Notes: generated by a model not told the origin, from the sequence alone. DNA of 64,000 nt from Sophora flavescens (GCA_030762895.1 JAUPTC010000131.1:26854-90853); one strand, 5' to 3'; positions 13,713 to 25,093 are shown, counted from the first letter of the stretch. Numbers and translations are program-made.

Positions 13713-14749
13713 TCCCCTCCTTCTTTGAGTGAATTCGACCTCGAATTAAAACAATCTTCATCACCAAAATTAGATATGGGTGGTCCATCTAAAGTATTCC
13801 TCACAATCACATTGGGTGCTTCAGACTTAAGTTCAAAATATATTTCAATAGGAGGTAAAGCAAGAGTGGGTGATTGGTTGAGCATTTGGGAATCCATGCA
13901 AGTTTCCAAACCATGGGGTACTTCCTTTTGGATGAGCTCTTCAATTACATCGGTTGTCTTGCGAGCTTCCATTGGAGGAACATCTTCAATTTCCTTCAAA
14001 AGAGAATCAACACAAGTAGGCAAAGAGTTAGGAAAAACATCAAAACATGCATTTACTTTTTCCTCCTCACTTTTTGTTTTGCTCTCATCTTTTTCTTGTC
14101 TCTCACTCTTTTCCATACTCTCAATTTAATCACATTTTTTTTCTTGATTCTTTTTCACATTTTCATCACTCTTCTTTTCAAAATTTTTTTCACTCTTTTT
14201 TTCTTTTTCTCTCAAATTAGGAGAGACTTCCATAGGTTTTTTTCCATGAGCACTTGCCACGGCCTCCTTAGAGGTTGAGGTGTTGCCCTCATTCGTTAAT
14301 TTGTTGTGAAGAACTCTATGGCAATGGTATGGAGCATATCTTCTCCTCATTATTTTTCTCATCTCAACCCAAGTCTCAATAGGCTCCGTCCCACATCGTC
14401 TTCTCTCTTTTTGAAATTGATCCCACCAAACAAGTGCATAGTCCTTAAATTGAAGAGATGCTAACTTCATTTTCTTTTTCTCATTGTAATTATTGCAATT
14501 GAACACTTGCTCTATCTTCATCTCCCATTCCAAATAGACTTGGGGATCATTCTTCCCATGAAAGGTAGGAACTTGGATCTTGACCCTTTCAATTCTATCT
14601 TCTCGATTTTGAAGGATGGCAAGTCGTCTATCATAATTTGCACTCATTTGCTCCATTTGCCTTTGAAGGTTTTGTATTTGAGTAGTCATTCTAGCATAAA
14701 GAGTTGAAGACCTTGGAGAAAATGATGTACTATCTTCATGGGCTGCCAT
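13473..14749 (-). pseudogene. gag: gag 6, stop in Lys/Glu tract
   Basis: The N piece (14126-14749) ends where TTTTTTTC of its neighbours reads AATTTAATC near 14123. The pol-like part (13664-14116) and LTR tail (13473-13667) are separate frames. Confidence 0.86.
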
Positions 14750-15374
14750 CACTTGAACACACAATATCAAAAGATAACAAGAAATTATAAAATTCCTCAC
14801 TACACCCCCTCACTTGTGCACACAAAGGTATTTCACTCAATTGGCTTTTTCCACACAAGATGTAATTTTCACTCTTGCCTTTTTCCACTCAATTGTTCTC
14901 TCTTAGGCCTTAGAGGAGTCAAACACAATCCACACAAAAATCCAAAAATCAAGTAACAAAAATCACAAAACTTATCAAAAAACAGGAGAATAAAATGAAA
15001 GGCTAGAAAAGCAAAGCTATGGGAAATAAGAACAAAGGAAGAAGGGAAATATTTTTTTTCAAGAACACAAATTGCTCAAATAGACTTTTCTCTTCTCTTC
15101 TCTGTTTTTTTTTCCAAGATTTGATGCACACTTTTTTTTTTTCCTTATAATTTGTGCAAATTTTTTTTCAAACTTTGAAGAATAGAATCAAACTTGCAAT
15201 TTTTTTTTTCGAGCAAGAACAACAACCACGAAATTTTCCCTTCACAAATAGAATCAAAGTGTAATTTTTTTTTTTTTTTTGATAGTTTGTTGGTTTAAAA
15301 GAAGAAAAGAAGATAGGTAGAATATGAAGAACAAAACTCAAAAATTCAACCAAAGCCTAAGCTTTGATACCACT

Positions 15375-16301
15375 TGATGACAACCAAATGGTGAGGTTGC
15401 CTTTGATGATCTTTTTGGTTGAATTTTAACAATTACAAATCCAAGTCAGAATTGAGTTGTAACATAAAAGGAAGAAAATATGAAAATGGTGAAGATTAGA
15501 GATGGTGATGGCGCCACAAACTAGAGAGTTTGATAAGCCAAGTGAGGTTCGCCACAAGAATCGTGGATTCTTGATAAGAACAAGATGGCTCAACCAAGAA
15601 CCAAAGAGAGACAATTCCCTCACAGATGGATTTGATCCAAAATTAACATCAAAGTTGTTTATTCATGTGTTTAGGCATGTTACATATAGGGGTGTGGCTG
15701 CCAACATTTGGCTTCACCCTTTGTCTTCCCAATGATTCCATAACCCCCACATAACTAGCCTATTCATGACTTACTAAACTCACACATAACTCAACCACTT
15801 AATAGTGACTTATTACCCTCCCTCTATCATTATGTAGCAGCCACACTTATTTCTCAAATTAAAAGTGTAACTCCCACATAAGTAACAAAACATAACAATA
15901 GGCTAAAAACTTAAAGGAGTTACTATTGGTATGCAAACCAACAAGATTCCTCCCACTATGCACCCAAATTCGAAATTCTTCATAAAACCCAAGTTTATTG
16001 CACTTTATTTAAAAGAAATAAACTAGAAAATGATAATATGGGAAGTGGACGTCCAAGCCCATCATGGGTCTTCAAGTTGGATGAGATAAGTAACCATTTT
16101 GTCCTCCACTCCATCAAGACTTGAACTTGGGCTTGTTTCCATCAAGGTTGACACTATTTGGTTTAGAACTTCTTGGTCTTTCTTGGCTCTTGCTCTTGTC
16201 TTAGACCCACCAAGTCCTTTTAGCGCTCCTTGGTCCATGCTCCTTATTGGGCTCATATCATTCTTGATGACAAGTTGACTTGCCCCCCTTGGCTCATATC
16301 A
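15375..16301 (-). repeat. LTR 7, type A
   Basis: 927 bp. Near 15892 the plus-strand run CATAAAAAAGG of its neighbours reads CATAACAATAGG. This is the only notable change and it sits in a homopolymer. Confidence 0.92.
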
Positions 16302-17338
16302 TCCCCTCCTTCTTTGAGTGAATTCGACCTCGAATTAAAACAATCTTCATCACCAAAATTAGATATGGGTGGTCCATCTAAAGTATTCCTCACAATCACA
16401 TTGGGTGCTTCAGACTTAAGTTCAAAATATATTTCAATAGGAGGTAAAGCAAGAGTGGGTGATTGGTTGAGCATTTGGGAATCCATGCAAGTTTCCAAAC
16501 CATGGGGTACTTCCTTTTGGATGAGCTCTTCAATTACATCGGTTGTCTTGCGAGCTTCCATTGGAGGAACATCTTCAATTTCCTTCAAAAGAGAATCAAC
16601 ACAAGTAGGCAAAGAGTTAGGAAAAACATCAAAACATGCATTTACTTTTTCCTCCTCACTTTTTGTTTTGCTCTCATCTTTTTCTTGTCTCTCACTCTTT
16701 TCCATACTCTCATTTTTTTCACATTTATTTTCTTGATTCTTTTTCACATTGTAATCACTCTACTTTTCAAAAAACTTATCACTCTTTATTTCTTTTTCTC
16801 TCAAATTAGGAGAGACTTCCATAGGTTTTTTTCCATGAGCACTTGCCACGGCCTCCTTAGAGGTTGAGGTGTTGCCCTCATTCGTTAATTTGTTGTGAAG
16901 AACTCTATGGCAATGGTATGGAGCATATCTTCTCCTCATTATTTTTCTCATCTCAACCCAAGTCTCAATAGGCTCCGTCCCACATCGTCTTCTCTCTTTT
17001 TGAAATTGATCCCACCAAACAAGTGCATAGTCCTTAAATTGAAGAGATGCTAACTTCATTTTCTTTTTCTCATTGTAATTATTGCAATTGAACACTTGCT
17101 CTATCTTCATCTCCCATTCCAAATAGACTTGGGGATCATTCTTCCCATGAAAGGTAGGAACTTGGATCTTGACCCTTTCAATTCTATCTTCTCGATTTTG
17201 AAGGATGGCAAGTCGTCTATCATAATTTGCACTCATTTGCTCCATTTGCCTTTGAAGGTTTTGTATTTGAGTAGTCATTCTAGCATAAAGAGTTGAAGAC
17301 CTTGGAGAAAATGATGTACTATCTTCATGGGCTGCCAT
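16062..17338 (-). pseudogene. gag: gag 7, clustered T-to-A changes
   Basis: The N piece ends at 16760. Between 16724 and 16792 several T-to-A and similar changes interrupt poly-T runs and create stops. The downstream frame 16253-16747 covers the linker end and pol-like part. The rest matches gag 9. Confidence 0.86.
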
Positions 17339-17958
17339 CACTTGAACACACAATATCAAAAGATAACAAGAAATTATAAAATTCCTCACTACACCCCCTC
17401 ACTTGTGCACACAAAGGTATTTCACTCAATTGGCTTTTTCCACACAAGATGTAATTTTCACTCTTGCCTTTTTCCACTCAATTGTTCTCTCTTAGGCCTT
17501 AGAGGAGTCAAACACAATCCACACAAAAATCCAAAAATCAAGTAACAAAAATCACAAAACTTATCAAAAAACAGGAGAATAAAATGAAAGGCTAGAAAAG
17601 CAAAGCTATGGGAAATAAGAACAAAGGAAGAAGGGAAATATTTTTTTTCAAGAACACAAATTGCTCAAATAGACTTTTCTCTTCTCTTCTCTTTTTTTTT
17701 CCAAGATTTGATGCACACTTTTTTTTTTCCTTATAATTTGTGCAATTTTTTTTTCAAACTTTGAAGAATAGAATCAAACTTGCAATTTTTTTTTCGAGCA
17801 AGAACAACAACCACGAAATTTTCCCTTCACAAATAGAATCAAAGTGTAATTTTTTTTTTTTTTTGATAGTTTGTTGGTTTAAAAGAAGAAAAGAAGATAG
17901 GTAGAATATGAAGAACAAAACTCAAAAATTCAACCAAAGCCTAAGCTTTGATACCACT

Positions 17959-18884
17959 TGATGACAACCAAATGGTGAGGTTGCCTTTGATGATCTTTTT
18001 GGTTGAATTTTAACAATTACAAATCCAAGTCAGAATTGAGTTGTAACATAAAAGGAAGAAAATATGAAAATGGTGAAGATTAGAGATGGTGATGGCGCCA
18101 CAAACTAGAGAGTTTGATAAGCCAAGTGAGGTTCGCCACAAGAATCGTGGATTCTTGATAAGAACAAGATGGCTCAACCAAGAACCAAAGAGAGACAATT
18201 CCCTCACAGATGGATTTGATCCAAAATTAACATCAAAGTTGTTTATTCATGTGTTTAGGCATGTTACATATAGGGGTGTGGCTGCCAACATTTGGCTTCA
18301 CCCTTTGTCTTCCCAATGATTCCATAACCCCCACATAACTAGCCTATTCATGACTTACTAAACTCACACATAACTCAACCACTTAATAGTGACTTATTAC
18401 CCTCCCTCTATCATTATGTAGCAGCCACACTTATTTCTCAAATTAAAAGTGTAACTCCCACATAAGTAACAAAACATAAAAAAGGCTAAAAACTTAAAGG
18501 AGTTACTATTGGTATGCAAACCAACAAGATTCCTCCCACTATGCACCCAAATTCGAAATTCTTCATAAAACCCAAGTTTATTGCACTTTATTTAAAAGAA
18601 ATAAACTAGAAAATGATAATATGGGAAGTGGACGTCCAAGCCCATCATGGGTCTTCAAGTTGGATGAGATAAGTAACCATTTTGTCCTCCACTCCATCAA
18701 GACTTGAACTTGGGCTTGTTTCCATCAAGGTTGACACTATTTGGTTTAGAACTTCTTGGTCTTTCTTGGCTCTTGCTCTTGTCTTAGACCCACCAAGTCC
18801 TTTTAGCGCTCCTTGGTCCATGCTCCTTATTGGGCTCATATCATTCTTGATGACAAGTTGACTTGCCCCCCTTGGCTCATATCA
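17959..18884 (-). repeat. LTR 8, type A
   Basis: 926 bp, both ends intact, AG spacer present, short G-run. Confidence 0.92.
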
Positions 18885-19918
18885 TCCCCTCCTTCTTTGA
18901 GTGAATTCGACCTCGAATTAAAACAATCTTCATCACCAAAATTAGATATGGGTGGTCCATCTAAAGTATTCCTCACAATCACATTGGGTGCTTCAGACTT
19001 AAGTTCAAAATATATTTCAATAGGAGGTAAAGCAAGAGTGGGTGATTGGTTGAGCATTTGGGAATCCATGCAAGTTTCCAAACCATGGGGTACTTCCTTT
19101 TGGATGAGCTCTTCAATTACATCGGTTGTCTTGCGAGCTTCCATTGGAGGAACATCTTCAATTTCCTTCAAAAGAGAATCAACACAAGTAGGCAAAGAGT
19201 TAGGAAAAACATCAAAACATGCATTTACTTTTTCCTCCTCACTTTTTGTTTTGCTCTCATCTTTTCTTGTCTCTCACTCTTTTCCATACTCTCATTTTTT
19301 TCACATTTTTTTCTTGATTCTTTTTCACATTTTCATCACTCTTCTTTTCAAAAAATTTTTCACTCTTTTTTCTTTTTCTCTCAAATTAGGAGAGACTTCC
19401 ATAGGTTTTTTTCCATGAGCACTTGCCACGGCCTCCTTAGAGGTTGAGGTGTTGCCCTCATTCGTTAATTTGTTGTGAAGAACTCTATGGCAATGGTATG
19501 GAGCATATCTTCTCCTCATTATTTTTCTCATCTCAACCCAAGTCTCAATAGGCTCCGTCCCACATCGTCTTCTCTCTTTTTGAAATTGATCCCACCAAAC
19601 AAGTGCATAGTCCTTAAATTGAAGAGATGCTAACTTCATTTTCTTTTTCTCATTGTAATTATTGCAATTGAACACTTGCTCTATCTTCATCTCCCATTCC
19701 AAATAGACTTGGGGATCATTCTTCCCATGAAAGGTAGGAACTTGGATCTTGACCCTTTCAATTCTATCTTCTCGATTTTGAAGGATGGCAAGTCGTCTAT
19801 CATAATTTGCACTCATTTGCTCCATTTGCCTTTGAAGGTTTTGTATTTGAGTAGTCATTCTAGCATAAAGAGTTGAAGACCTTGGAGAAAATGATGTACT
19901 ATCTTCATGGGCTGCCAT
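18645..19918 (-). pseudogene. gag: gag 8, frameshifted
   Basis: The N piece 19325-19918 and the pol-like piece 18836-19195 are open. A T is missing near 19263 (CATCTTTTCTTG), a deletion repeated in unit 12 and most right-hand units. Confidence 0.86.
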
Positions 19919-20542
19919 CACTTGAACACACAATATCAAAAGATAACAAGAAATTATAAAATTCCTCACTACACCCCCTCACTTGTGCACACAAAGGTAT
20001 TTCACTCAATTGGCTTTTTCCACACAAGATGTAATTTTCACTCTTGCCTTTTTCCACTCAATTGTTCTCTCTTAGGCCTTAGAGGAGTCAAACACAATCC
20101 ACACAAAAATCCAAAAATCAAGTAACAAAAATCACAAAACTTATCAAAAAACAGGAGAATAAAATGAAAGGCTAGAAAAGCAAAGCTATGGGAAATAAGA
20201 ACAAAGGAAGAAGGGAAATATTTTTTTTCAAGAACACAAATTGCTCAAATAGACTTTTCTCTTCTCTTCTCTTTTTTTTTTTCCAAGATTTGATGCACAC
20301 TTTTTTTTTTTCCTTATAATTTGTGCAATTTTTTTTTCAAACTTTGAAGAATAGAATCAAACTTGCAATTTTTTTTTCGAGCAAGAACAACAACCACGAA
20401 ATTTTCCCTTCACAAATAGAATCAAAGTGTAATTTTTTTTTTTTTTTTGATAGTTTGTTGGTTTAAAAGAAGAAAAGAAGATAGGTAGAATATGAAGAAC
20501 AAAACTCAAAAATTCAACCAAAGCCTAAGCTTTGATACCACT

Positions 20543-21470
20543 TGATGACAACCAAATGGTGAGGTTGCCTTTGATGATCTTTTTGGTTGAATTTTAACAA
20601 TTACAAATCCAAGTCAGAATTGAGTTGTAACATAAAAGGAAGAAAATATGAAAATGGTGAAGATTAGAGATGGTGATGGCGCCACAAACTAGAGAGTTTG
20701 ATAAGCCAAGTGAGGTTCGCCACAAGAATCGTGGATTCTTGATAAGAACAAGATGGCTCAACCAAGAACCAAAGAGAGACAATTCCCTCACAGATGGATT
20801 TGATCCAAAATTAACATCAAAGTTGTTTATTCATGTGTTTAGGCATGTTACATATAGGGGTGTGGCTGCCAACATTTGGCTTCACCCTTTGTCTTCCCAA
20901 TGATTCCATAACCCCCACATAACTAGCCTATTCATGACTTACTAAACTCACACATAACTCAACCACTTAATAGTGACTTATTACCCTCCCTCTATCATTA
21001 TGTAGCAGCCACACTTATTTCTCAAATTAAAAGTGTAACTCCCACATAAGTAACAAAACATAAAAAAAGGCTAAAAACTTAAAGGAGTTACTATTGGTAT
21101 GCAAACCAACAAGATTCCTCCCACTATGCACCCAAATTCGAAATTCTTCATAAAACCCAAGTTTATTGCACTTTATTTAAAAGAAATAAACTAGAAAATG
21201 ATAATATGGGAAGTGGACGTCCAAGCCCATCATGGGTCTTCAAGTTGGATGAGATAAGTAACCATTTTGTCCTCCACTCCATCAAGACTTGAACTTGGGC
21301 TTGTTTCCATCAAGGTTGACACTATTTGGTTTAGAACTTCTTGGTCTTTCTTGGCTCTTGCTCTTGTCTTAGACCCACCAAGTCCTTTTAGCGCTCCTTG
21401 GTCCATGCTCCTTATTGGGCTCATATCATTCTTGATGACAAGTTGACTTGCCCCCCCTTGGCTCATATCA
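20543..21470 (-). repeat. LTR 9, type A
   Basis: 928 bp with the long G-run. This is the 3' LTR of the intact gag 9 frame, which continues into it as far as 21230. It is also the 5' LTR of unit 8, with PBS at 20529-20540. Confidence 0.93.
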
Positions 21471-22507
21471 TCCCCTCCTTCTTTGAGTGAATTCGACCTC
21501 GAATTAAAACAATCTTCATCACCAAAATTAGATATGGGTGGTCCATCTAAAGTATTCCTCACAATCACATTGGGTGCTTCAGACTTAAGTTCAAAATATA
21601 TTTCAATAGGAGGTAAAGCAAGAGTGGGTGATTGGTTGAGCATTTGGGAATCCATGCAAGTTTCCAAACCATGGGGTACTTCCTTTTGGATGAGCTCTTC
21701 AATTACATCGGTTGTCTTGCGAGCTTCCATTGGAGGAACATCTTCAATTTCCTTCAAAAGAGAATCAACACAAGTAGGCAAAGAGTTAGGAAAAACATCA
21801 AAACATGCATTTACTTTTTCCTCCTCACTTTTTGTTTTGCTCTCATCTTTTTCTTGTCTCTCACTCTTTTCCATACTCTCATTTTTTTCACATTTTTTTT
21901 CTTGATTCTTTTTCACATTTTCATCACTCTTCTTTTCAAAAAATTTTTCACTCTTTTTTTCTTTTTCTCTCAAATTAGGAGAGACTTCCATAGGTTTTTT
22001 TCCATGAGCACTTGCCACGGCCTCCTTAGAGGTTGAGGTGTTGCCCTCATTCGTTAATTTGTTGTGAAGAACTCTATGGCAATGGTATGGAGCATATCTT
22101 CTCCTCATTATTTTTCTCATCTCAACCCAAGTCTCAATAGGCTCCGTCCCACATCGTCTTCTCTCTTTTTGAAATTGATCCCACCAAACAAGTGCATAGT
22201 CCTTAAATTGAAGAGATGCTAACTTCATTTTCTTTTTCTCATTGTAATTATTGCAATTGAACACTTGCTCTATCTTCATCTCCCATTCCAAATAGACTTG
22301 GGGATCATTCTTCCCATGAAAGGTAGGAACTTGGATCTTGACCCTTTCAATTCTATCTTCTCGATTTTGAAGGATGGCAAGTCGTCTATCATAATTTGCA
22401 CTCATTTGCTCCATTTGCCTTTGAAGGTTTTGTATTTGAGTAGTCATTCTAGCATAAAGAGTTGAAGACCTTGGAGAAAATGATGTACTATCTTCATGGG
22501 CTGCCAT
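21230..22507 (-). CDS. gag: gag 9, intact gag / pol-tail fusion (425 aa)
   Basis: Best-preserved protein of the array. The frame opens 51 bp upstream, but the start chosen is ATG 22507 (MAAHEDS), because the related element to the right starts equivalently with MANNEDS. Residues 25-40 are a Gln-rich helix. Residues 69-152 match the Retrotrans_gag capsid core (YLEWEMKIEQVF, DYALVWWDQF, PIETWVEMRKIMRRRY). After HNKLTNEG the capsid ends abruptly, where related proteins continue with LTQG..VDEYF. Residues 178-232 are Lys/Glu low complexity. Residues 240-282 (LPTCVDSLLKEIEDVPP) resemble the spacer before RT in plant gypsy pol. Residues 309-346 (..FNSRSNSLKEGGDD) match the pol C-terminus next to the PPT. 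About residues 347-425 are encoded inside LTR 9 and include TRARAKK. There is no CCHC knuckle, protease, RT or integrase. Presumably a particle protein that could only act with helper functions; expression is unproven. Confidence 0.85.
   Translation of the reverse strand: MAAHEDSTSFSPRSSTLYARMTTQIQNLQRQMEQMSANYDRRLAILQNREDRIERVKIQVPTFHGKNDPQVYLEWEMKIEQVFNCNNYNEKKKMKLASLQFKDYALVWWDQFQKERRRCGTEPIETWVEMRKIMRRRYAPYHCHRVLHNKLTNEGNTSTSKEAVASAHGKKPMEVSPNLREKEKKSEKFFEKKSDENVKKNQEKKCEKNESMEKSERQEKDESKTKSEEEKVNACFDVFPNSLPTCVDSLLKEIEDVPPMEARKTTDVIEELIQKEVPHGLETCMDSQMLNQSPTLALPPIEIYFELKSEAPNVIVRNTLDGPPISNFGDEDCFNSRSNSLKEGGDDMSQGGASQLVIKNDMSPIRSMDQGALKGLGGSKTRARAKKDQEVLNQIVSTLMETSPSSSLDGVEDKMVTYLIQLEDP
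21417..21470 (-). repeat. Duplicated LTR-start motif at the LTR 5' end
   Basis: TGATATGAGCC occurs twice, 42 bp apart, at the start of each array LTR. Only the outer copy (ending 21470) has a PPT beside it. The related plus-strand LTRs have a single copy and lack the 42 bp (14 codons) between. Between the copies the sequence ends TTGTCATCA, identical to the last nine bases of the LTR. Confidence 0.75.
21471..21484 (-). promoter_or_regulatory. Polypurine tract of reference unit 9
   Basis: Minus strand AAAGAAGGAGGGGA directly before the LTR start TGATATGAGCC. It lies inside the open frame (KEGGD). The same tract precedes each LTR, which fixes the LTR 5' ends used here. Confidence 0.85.
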
Positions 22508-23129
22508 CACTTGAACACACAATATCAAAAGATAACAAGAAATTATAAAATTCCTCACTACACCCCCTCACTTGTGCACACAAAGGTATTTCACTCAATT
22601 GGCTTTTTCCACACAAGATGTAATTTTCACTCTTGCCTTTTTCCACTCAATTGTTCTCTCTTAGGCCTTAGAGGAGTCAAACACAATCCACACAAAAATC
22701 CAAAAATCAAGTAACAAAAATCACAAAACTTATCAAAAAACAGGAGAATAAAATGAAAGGCTAGAAAAGCAAAGCTATGGGAAATAAGAACAAAGGAAGA
22801 AGGGAAATATTTTTTTTCAAGAACACAAATTGCTCAAATAGACTTTTCTCTTCTCTTCTCTGTTTTTTTTTCCAAGATTTGATGCACACTTTTTTTTTCC
22901 TTATAATTTGTGCAATTTTTTTTTCAAACTTTGAAGAATAGAATCAAACTTGCAATTTTTTTTTCGAGCAAGAACAACAACCACGAAATTTTCCCTTCAC
23001 AAATAGAATCAAAGTGTAATTTTTTTTTTTTTTTTGATAGTTTGTTGGTTTAAAAGAAGAAAAGAAGATAGGTAGAATATGAAGAACAAAACTCAAAAAT
23101 TCAACCAAAGCCTAAGCTTTGATACCACT
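22508..23129 (-). other. Untranslated leader between PBS and gag (reference unit 9)
   Basis: About 620 bp with no convincing coding potential. On the minus strand it contains several A runs of 8-17, a GAGAAGAGAAGAG purine stretch near 22851-22862, and the segment upstream of the start codon. The A-run lengths are the main difference among units 1-10. The same leader fills the gap to the right of every gag start in the array. Confidence 0.85.
23116..23127 (-). promoter_or_regulatory. Primer-binding site (tRNA-iMet-like)
   Basis: Minus strand TGGTATCAAAGC, two bases (AG) after the LTR end. It matches the usual plant initiator-Met PBS (TGGTATCAGAGC) at 11 of 12 positions. Units 11, 15-19 and 21-23 lack the AG spacer, so the LTR end abuts the PBS directly there, except for an extra base in units 15 and 23. 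Confidence 0.85.
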
Positions 23130-24056
23130 TGATGACAACCAAATGGTGAGGTTGCCTTTGATGATCTTTTTGGTTGAATTTTAACAATTACAAATCCAAG
23201 TCAGAATTGAGTTGTAACATAAAAGGAAGAAAATATGAAAATGGTGAAGATTAGAGATGGTGATGGCGCCACAAACTAGAGAGTTTGATAAGCCAAGTGA
23301 GGTTCGCCACAAGAATCGTGGATTCTTGATAAGAACAAGATGGCTCAACCAAGAACCAAGAGAGACAATTCCCTCACAGATGGATTTGATCCAAAATTAA
23401 CATCAAAGTTGTTTATTCATGTGTTTAGGCATGTTACATATAGGGGTGTGGCTGCCAACATTTGGCTTCACCCTTTGTCTTCCCAATGATTCCATAACCC
23501 CCACATAACTAGCCTATTCATGACTTACTAAACTCACACATAACTCAACCACTTAATAGTGACTTATTACCCTCCCTCTATCATTATGTAGCAGCCACAC
23601 TTATTTCTCAAATTAAAAGTGTAACTCCCACATAAGTAACAAAACATAAAAAAAGGCTAAAAACTTAAAGGAGTTACTATTGGTATGCAAACCAACAAGA
23701 TTCCTCCCACTATGCACCCAAATTCGAAATTCTTCATAAAACCCAAGTTTATTGCACTTTATTTAAAAGAAATAAACTAGAAAATGATAATATGGGAAGT
23801 GGACGTCCAAGCCCATCATGGGTCTTCAAGTTGGATGAGATAAGTAACCATTTTGTCCTCCACTCCATCAAGACTTGAACTTGGGCTTGTTTCCATCAAG
23901 GTTGACACTATTTGGTTTAGAACTTCTTGGTCTTTCTTGGCTCTTGCTCTTGTCTTAGACCCACCAAGTCCTTTTAGCGCTCCTTGGTCCATGCTCCTTA
24001 TTGGGCTCATATCATTCTTGATGACAAGTTGACTTGCCCCCCCTTGGCTCATATCA
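23130..24056 (-). repeat. LTR 10, type A (reference 5' LTR)
   Basis: 927 bp with the long G-run. It is the 3' LTR of intact gag 10 and the 5' LTR of intact gag 9, so 20543-24056 is the best-preserved complete element (LTR, PBS, leader, open gag frame, PPT, LTR). One A is missing near 23357 (CCAAGAG instead of CCAAAGAG), a change that recurs in many right-hand units. Confidence 0.93.
23435..23442 (-). promoter_or_regulatory. Candidate TATA box in LTR 10
   Basis: Minus strand TATATGTA within CCCCTATATGTAAC. The same octamer is kept in the diverged plus-strand LTRs at 58636 and 62133, which supports a U3 promoter role. An AATAAA (minus strand, 23412-23417) follows about 20 bp downstream and could serve 3' end formation. 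No experimental start site is known. Confidence 0.5.
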
Positions 24057-25093
24057 TCCCCTCCTTCTTTGAGTGAATTCGACCTCGAATTAAAACAATC
24101 TTCATCACCAAAATTAGATATGGGTGGTCCATCTAAAGTATTCCTCACAATCACATTGGGTGCTTCAGACTTAAGTTCAAAATATATTTCAATAGGAGGT
24201 AAAGCAAGAGTGGGTGATTGGTTGAGCATTTGGGAATCCATGCAAGTTTCCAAACCATGGGGTACTTCCTTTTGGATGAGCTCTTCAATTACATCGGTTG
24301 TCTTGCGAGCTTCCATTGGAGGAACATCTTCAATTTCCTTCAAAAGAGAATCAACACAAGTAGGCAAAGAGTTAGGAAAAACATCAAAACATGCATTTAC
24401 TTTTTCCTCCTCACTTTTTGTTTTGCTCTCATCTTTTTCTTGTCTCTCACTCTTTTCCATACTCTCATTTTTTTCACATTTTTTTTCTTGATTCTTTTTC
24501 ACATTTTCATCACTCTTCTTTTCAAAAAATTTTTCACTCTTTTTTTCTTTTTCTCTCAAATTAGGAGAGACTTCCATAGGTTTTTTTCCATGAGCACTTG
24601 CCACGGCCTCCTTAGAGGTTGAGGTGTTGCCCTCATTCGTTAATTTGTTGTGAAGAACTCTATGGCAATGGTATGGAGCATATCTTCTCCTCATTATTTT
24701 TCTCATCTCAACCCAAGTCTCAATAGGCTCCGTCCCACATCGTCTTCTCTCTTTTTGAAATTGATCCCACCAAACAAGTGCATAGTCCTTAAATTGAAGA
24801 GATGCTAACTTCATTTTCTTTTTCTCATTGTAATTATTGCAATTGAACACTTGCTCTATCTTCATCTCCCATTCCAAATAGACTTGGGGATCATTCTTCC
24901 CATGAAAGGTAGGAACTTGGATCTTGACCCTTTCAATTCTATCTTCTCGATTTTGAAGGATGGCAAGTCGTCTATCATAATTTGCACTCATTTGCTCCAT
25001 TTGCCTTTGAAGGTTTTGTATTTGAGTAGTCATTCTAGCATAAAGAGTTGAAGACCTTGGAGAAAATGATGTACTATCTTCATGGGCTGCCAT
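23816..25093 (-). CDS. gag: gag 10, intact gag / pol-tail fusion (425 aa)
   Basis: The product appears identical to that of gag 9, residue for residue, with the same long G-run keeping the LTR tail in frame. Two adjacent intact, identical copies point to very recent duplication. The start is again MAAHEDS, 17 codons inside the open frame. Confidence 0.85.
   Translation of the reverse strand: MAAHEDSTSFSPRSSTLYARMTTQIQNLQRQMEQMSANYDRRLAILQNREDRIERVKIQVPTFHGKNDPQVYLEWEMKIEQVFNCNNYNEKKKMKLASLQFKDYALVWWDQFQKERRRCGTEPIETWVEMRKIMRRRYAPYHCHRVLHNKLTNEGNTSTSKEAVASAHGKKPMEVSPNLREKEKKSEKFFEKKSDENVKKNQEKKCEKNESMEKSERQEKDESKTKSEEEKVNACFDVFPNSLPTCVDSLLKEIEDVPPMEARKTTDVIEELIQKEVPHGLETCMDSQMLNQSPTLALPPIEIYFELKSEAPNVIVRNTLDGPPISNFGDEDCFNSRSNSLKEGGDDMSQGGASQLVIKNDMSPIRSMDQGALKGLGGSKTRARAKKDQEVLNQIVSTLMETSPSSSLDGVEDKMVTYLIQLEDP

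Noticed and set aside
22257..22330. Complete gag with RNA-binding knuckle in the array units
   Set aside because: No CX2CX4HX4C motif exists in any array unit; the capsid core ends after HNKLTNEG and passes into the linker.
22508..22558. Upstream in-frame extension MRNFIISCYLLILCVQV before MAAHEDS as a signal peptide
   Set aside because: The hydrophobic stretch is not matched in the sister family, whose protein starts at the equivalent of MAAHEDS. It is leader sequence read in frame.
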